NCBI GenBank assembly: GCA_039591075.1
Contig: JBDHEI010000004.1
Span: 62,001 to 126,000 of the forward strand
Direction: 5' to 3'
DNA: 64,000 nucleotides
Origin: JAOTVV01 sp039591075
GTDB lineage: Bacteria; Gemmatimonadota; Gemmatimonadetes; Gemmatimonadales; GWC2-71-9
The position numbers and the translations under genes are program-made. A model generated the notes under the pieces. The model was not told the origin of the DNA. It saw only the letters and a list, made by a program, of their open reading frames with translations, and made no database searches. Every line of letters starts with the position of its first letter. The first letter of the stretch is position 1. Shown here one piece after another: positions 63,955-64,000 of the stretch.

Positions 63955-64000
63955 CGCCCTAGGGTAGCACTGGGGGGTGCGGCTGCCAAGCTGTGCGTCA

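Overview
This window is one continuous, high-GC bacterial chromosome segment. I see no rRNA, tRNA, insertion sequence, CRISPR array or phage module. The gene content suggests Gemmatimonadota or a close relative: an EF-G paralogue of the type I recall from that phylum, secreted Ig-like/PD40 proteins, D-aminoacylase-like lipoproteins with a degenerate metal motif, zinc-ribbon protein kinases and DUF3179 proteins. This placement is inferred from protein style only. Genes are tightly packed. At least ten junctions are 4-bp NTGA overlaps (ATGA, GTGA, and one apparent CTGA), so stop-start translational coupling is a general habit here.

Layout. 0-5.3 kb: the 5' part of a GAF histidine kinase running off the left edge, two coupled ZIP metal transporters behind a perfect 18-bp palindrome, a UspA-CBS pair, an unassigned structured RNA candidate with a strong terminator, and a beta-CASP nuclease. 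5.4-18.8 kb: a signalling block with a hybrid histidine kinase split by an apparent 1-nt frameshift, a site-2 protease, a seven-PAS NarL-type kinase with its response regulator, a lone receiver behind a 13-codon leader ORF, and a six-PAS hybrid kinase. 18.8-24 kb: an outer-membrane barrel, two DUF3179 paralogues and a Na+/H+ antiporter. 24-29.8 kb: a thioesterase, a dienoyl-CoA reductase-like SDR, a semialdehyde dehydrogenase, an SDR and an EF-G-like GTPase.

29.9-49.6 kb is almost entirely minus-strand. It starts with ATP-grasp, ATP-grasp, GNAT and lysine 2,3-aminomutase genes, all overlapping, behind a 14-bp palindrome; this looks like an undescribed beta-lysine conjugation pathway. Upstream lie folA-thyA, an FAD oxidase, squalene/phytoene synthase, a geranylgeranyl reductase-like enzyme, a leuB-like dehydrogenase, dCMP deaminase, an RNase H relative with two altered catalytic positions, and selD. 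selD is itself a selenoprotein gene: an in-frame UGA at codon 23, where Cys or Sec sits in the family, is followed by a two-helix hairpin. A terpene-cyclase-fold protein, two amidohydrolases, a DUF4440 lipoprotein and a histone-H1-like protein follow.

49.8-64 kb: an Ig-like/PD40 protein, an alcohol dehydrogenase, gyrA with a good sigma-70 promoter, a threonine dehydratase whose start region is out of frame, a REC-GAF-GGDEF cyclase, a Ser/Thr kinase, an E1-alpha subunit, an NSS-family transporter and a TetR regulator. Start sites and palindromes were read by eye. Family calls come from recognised motifs, not from database searches.
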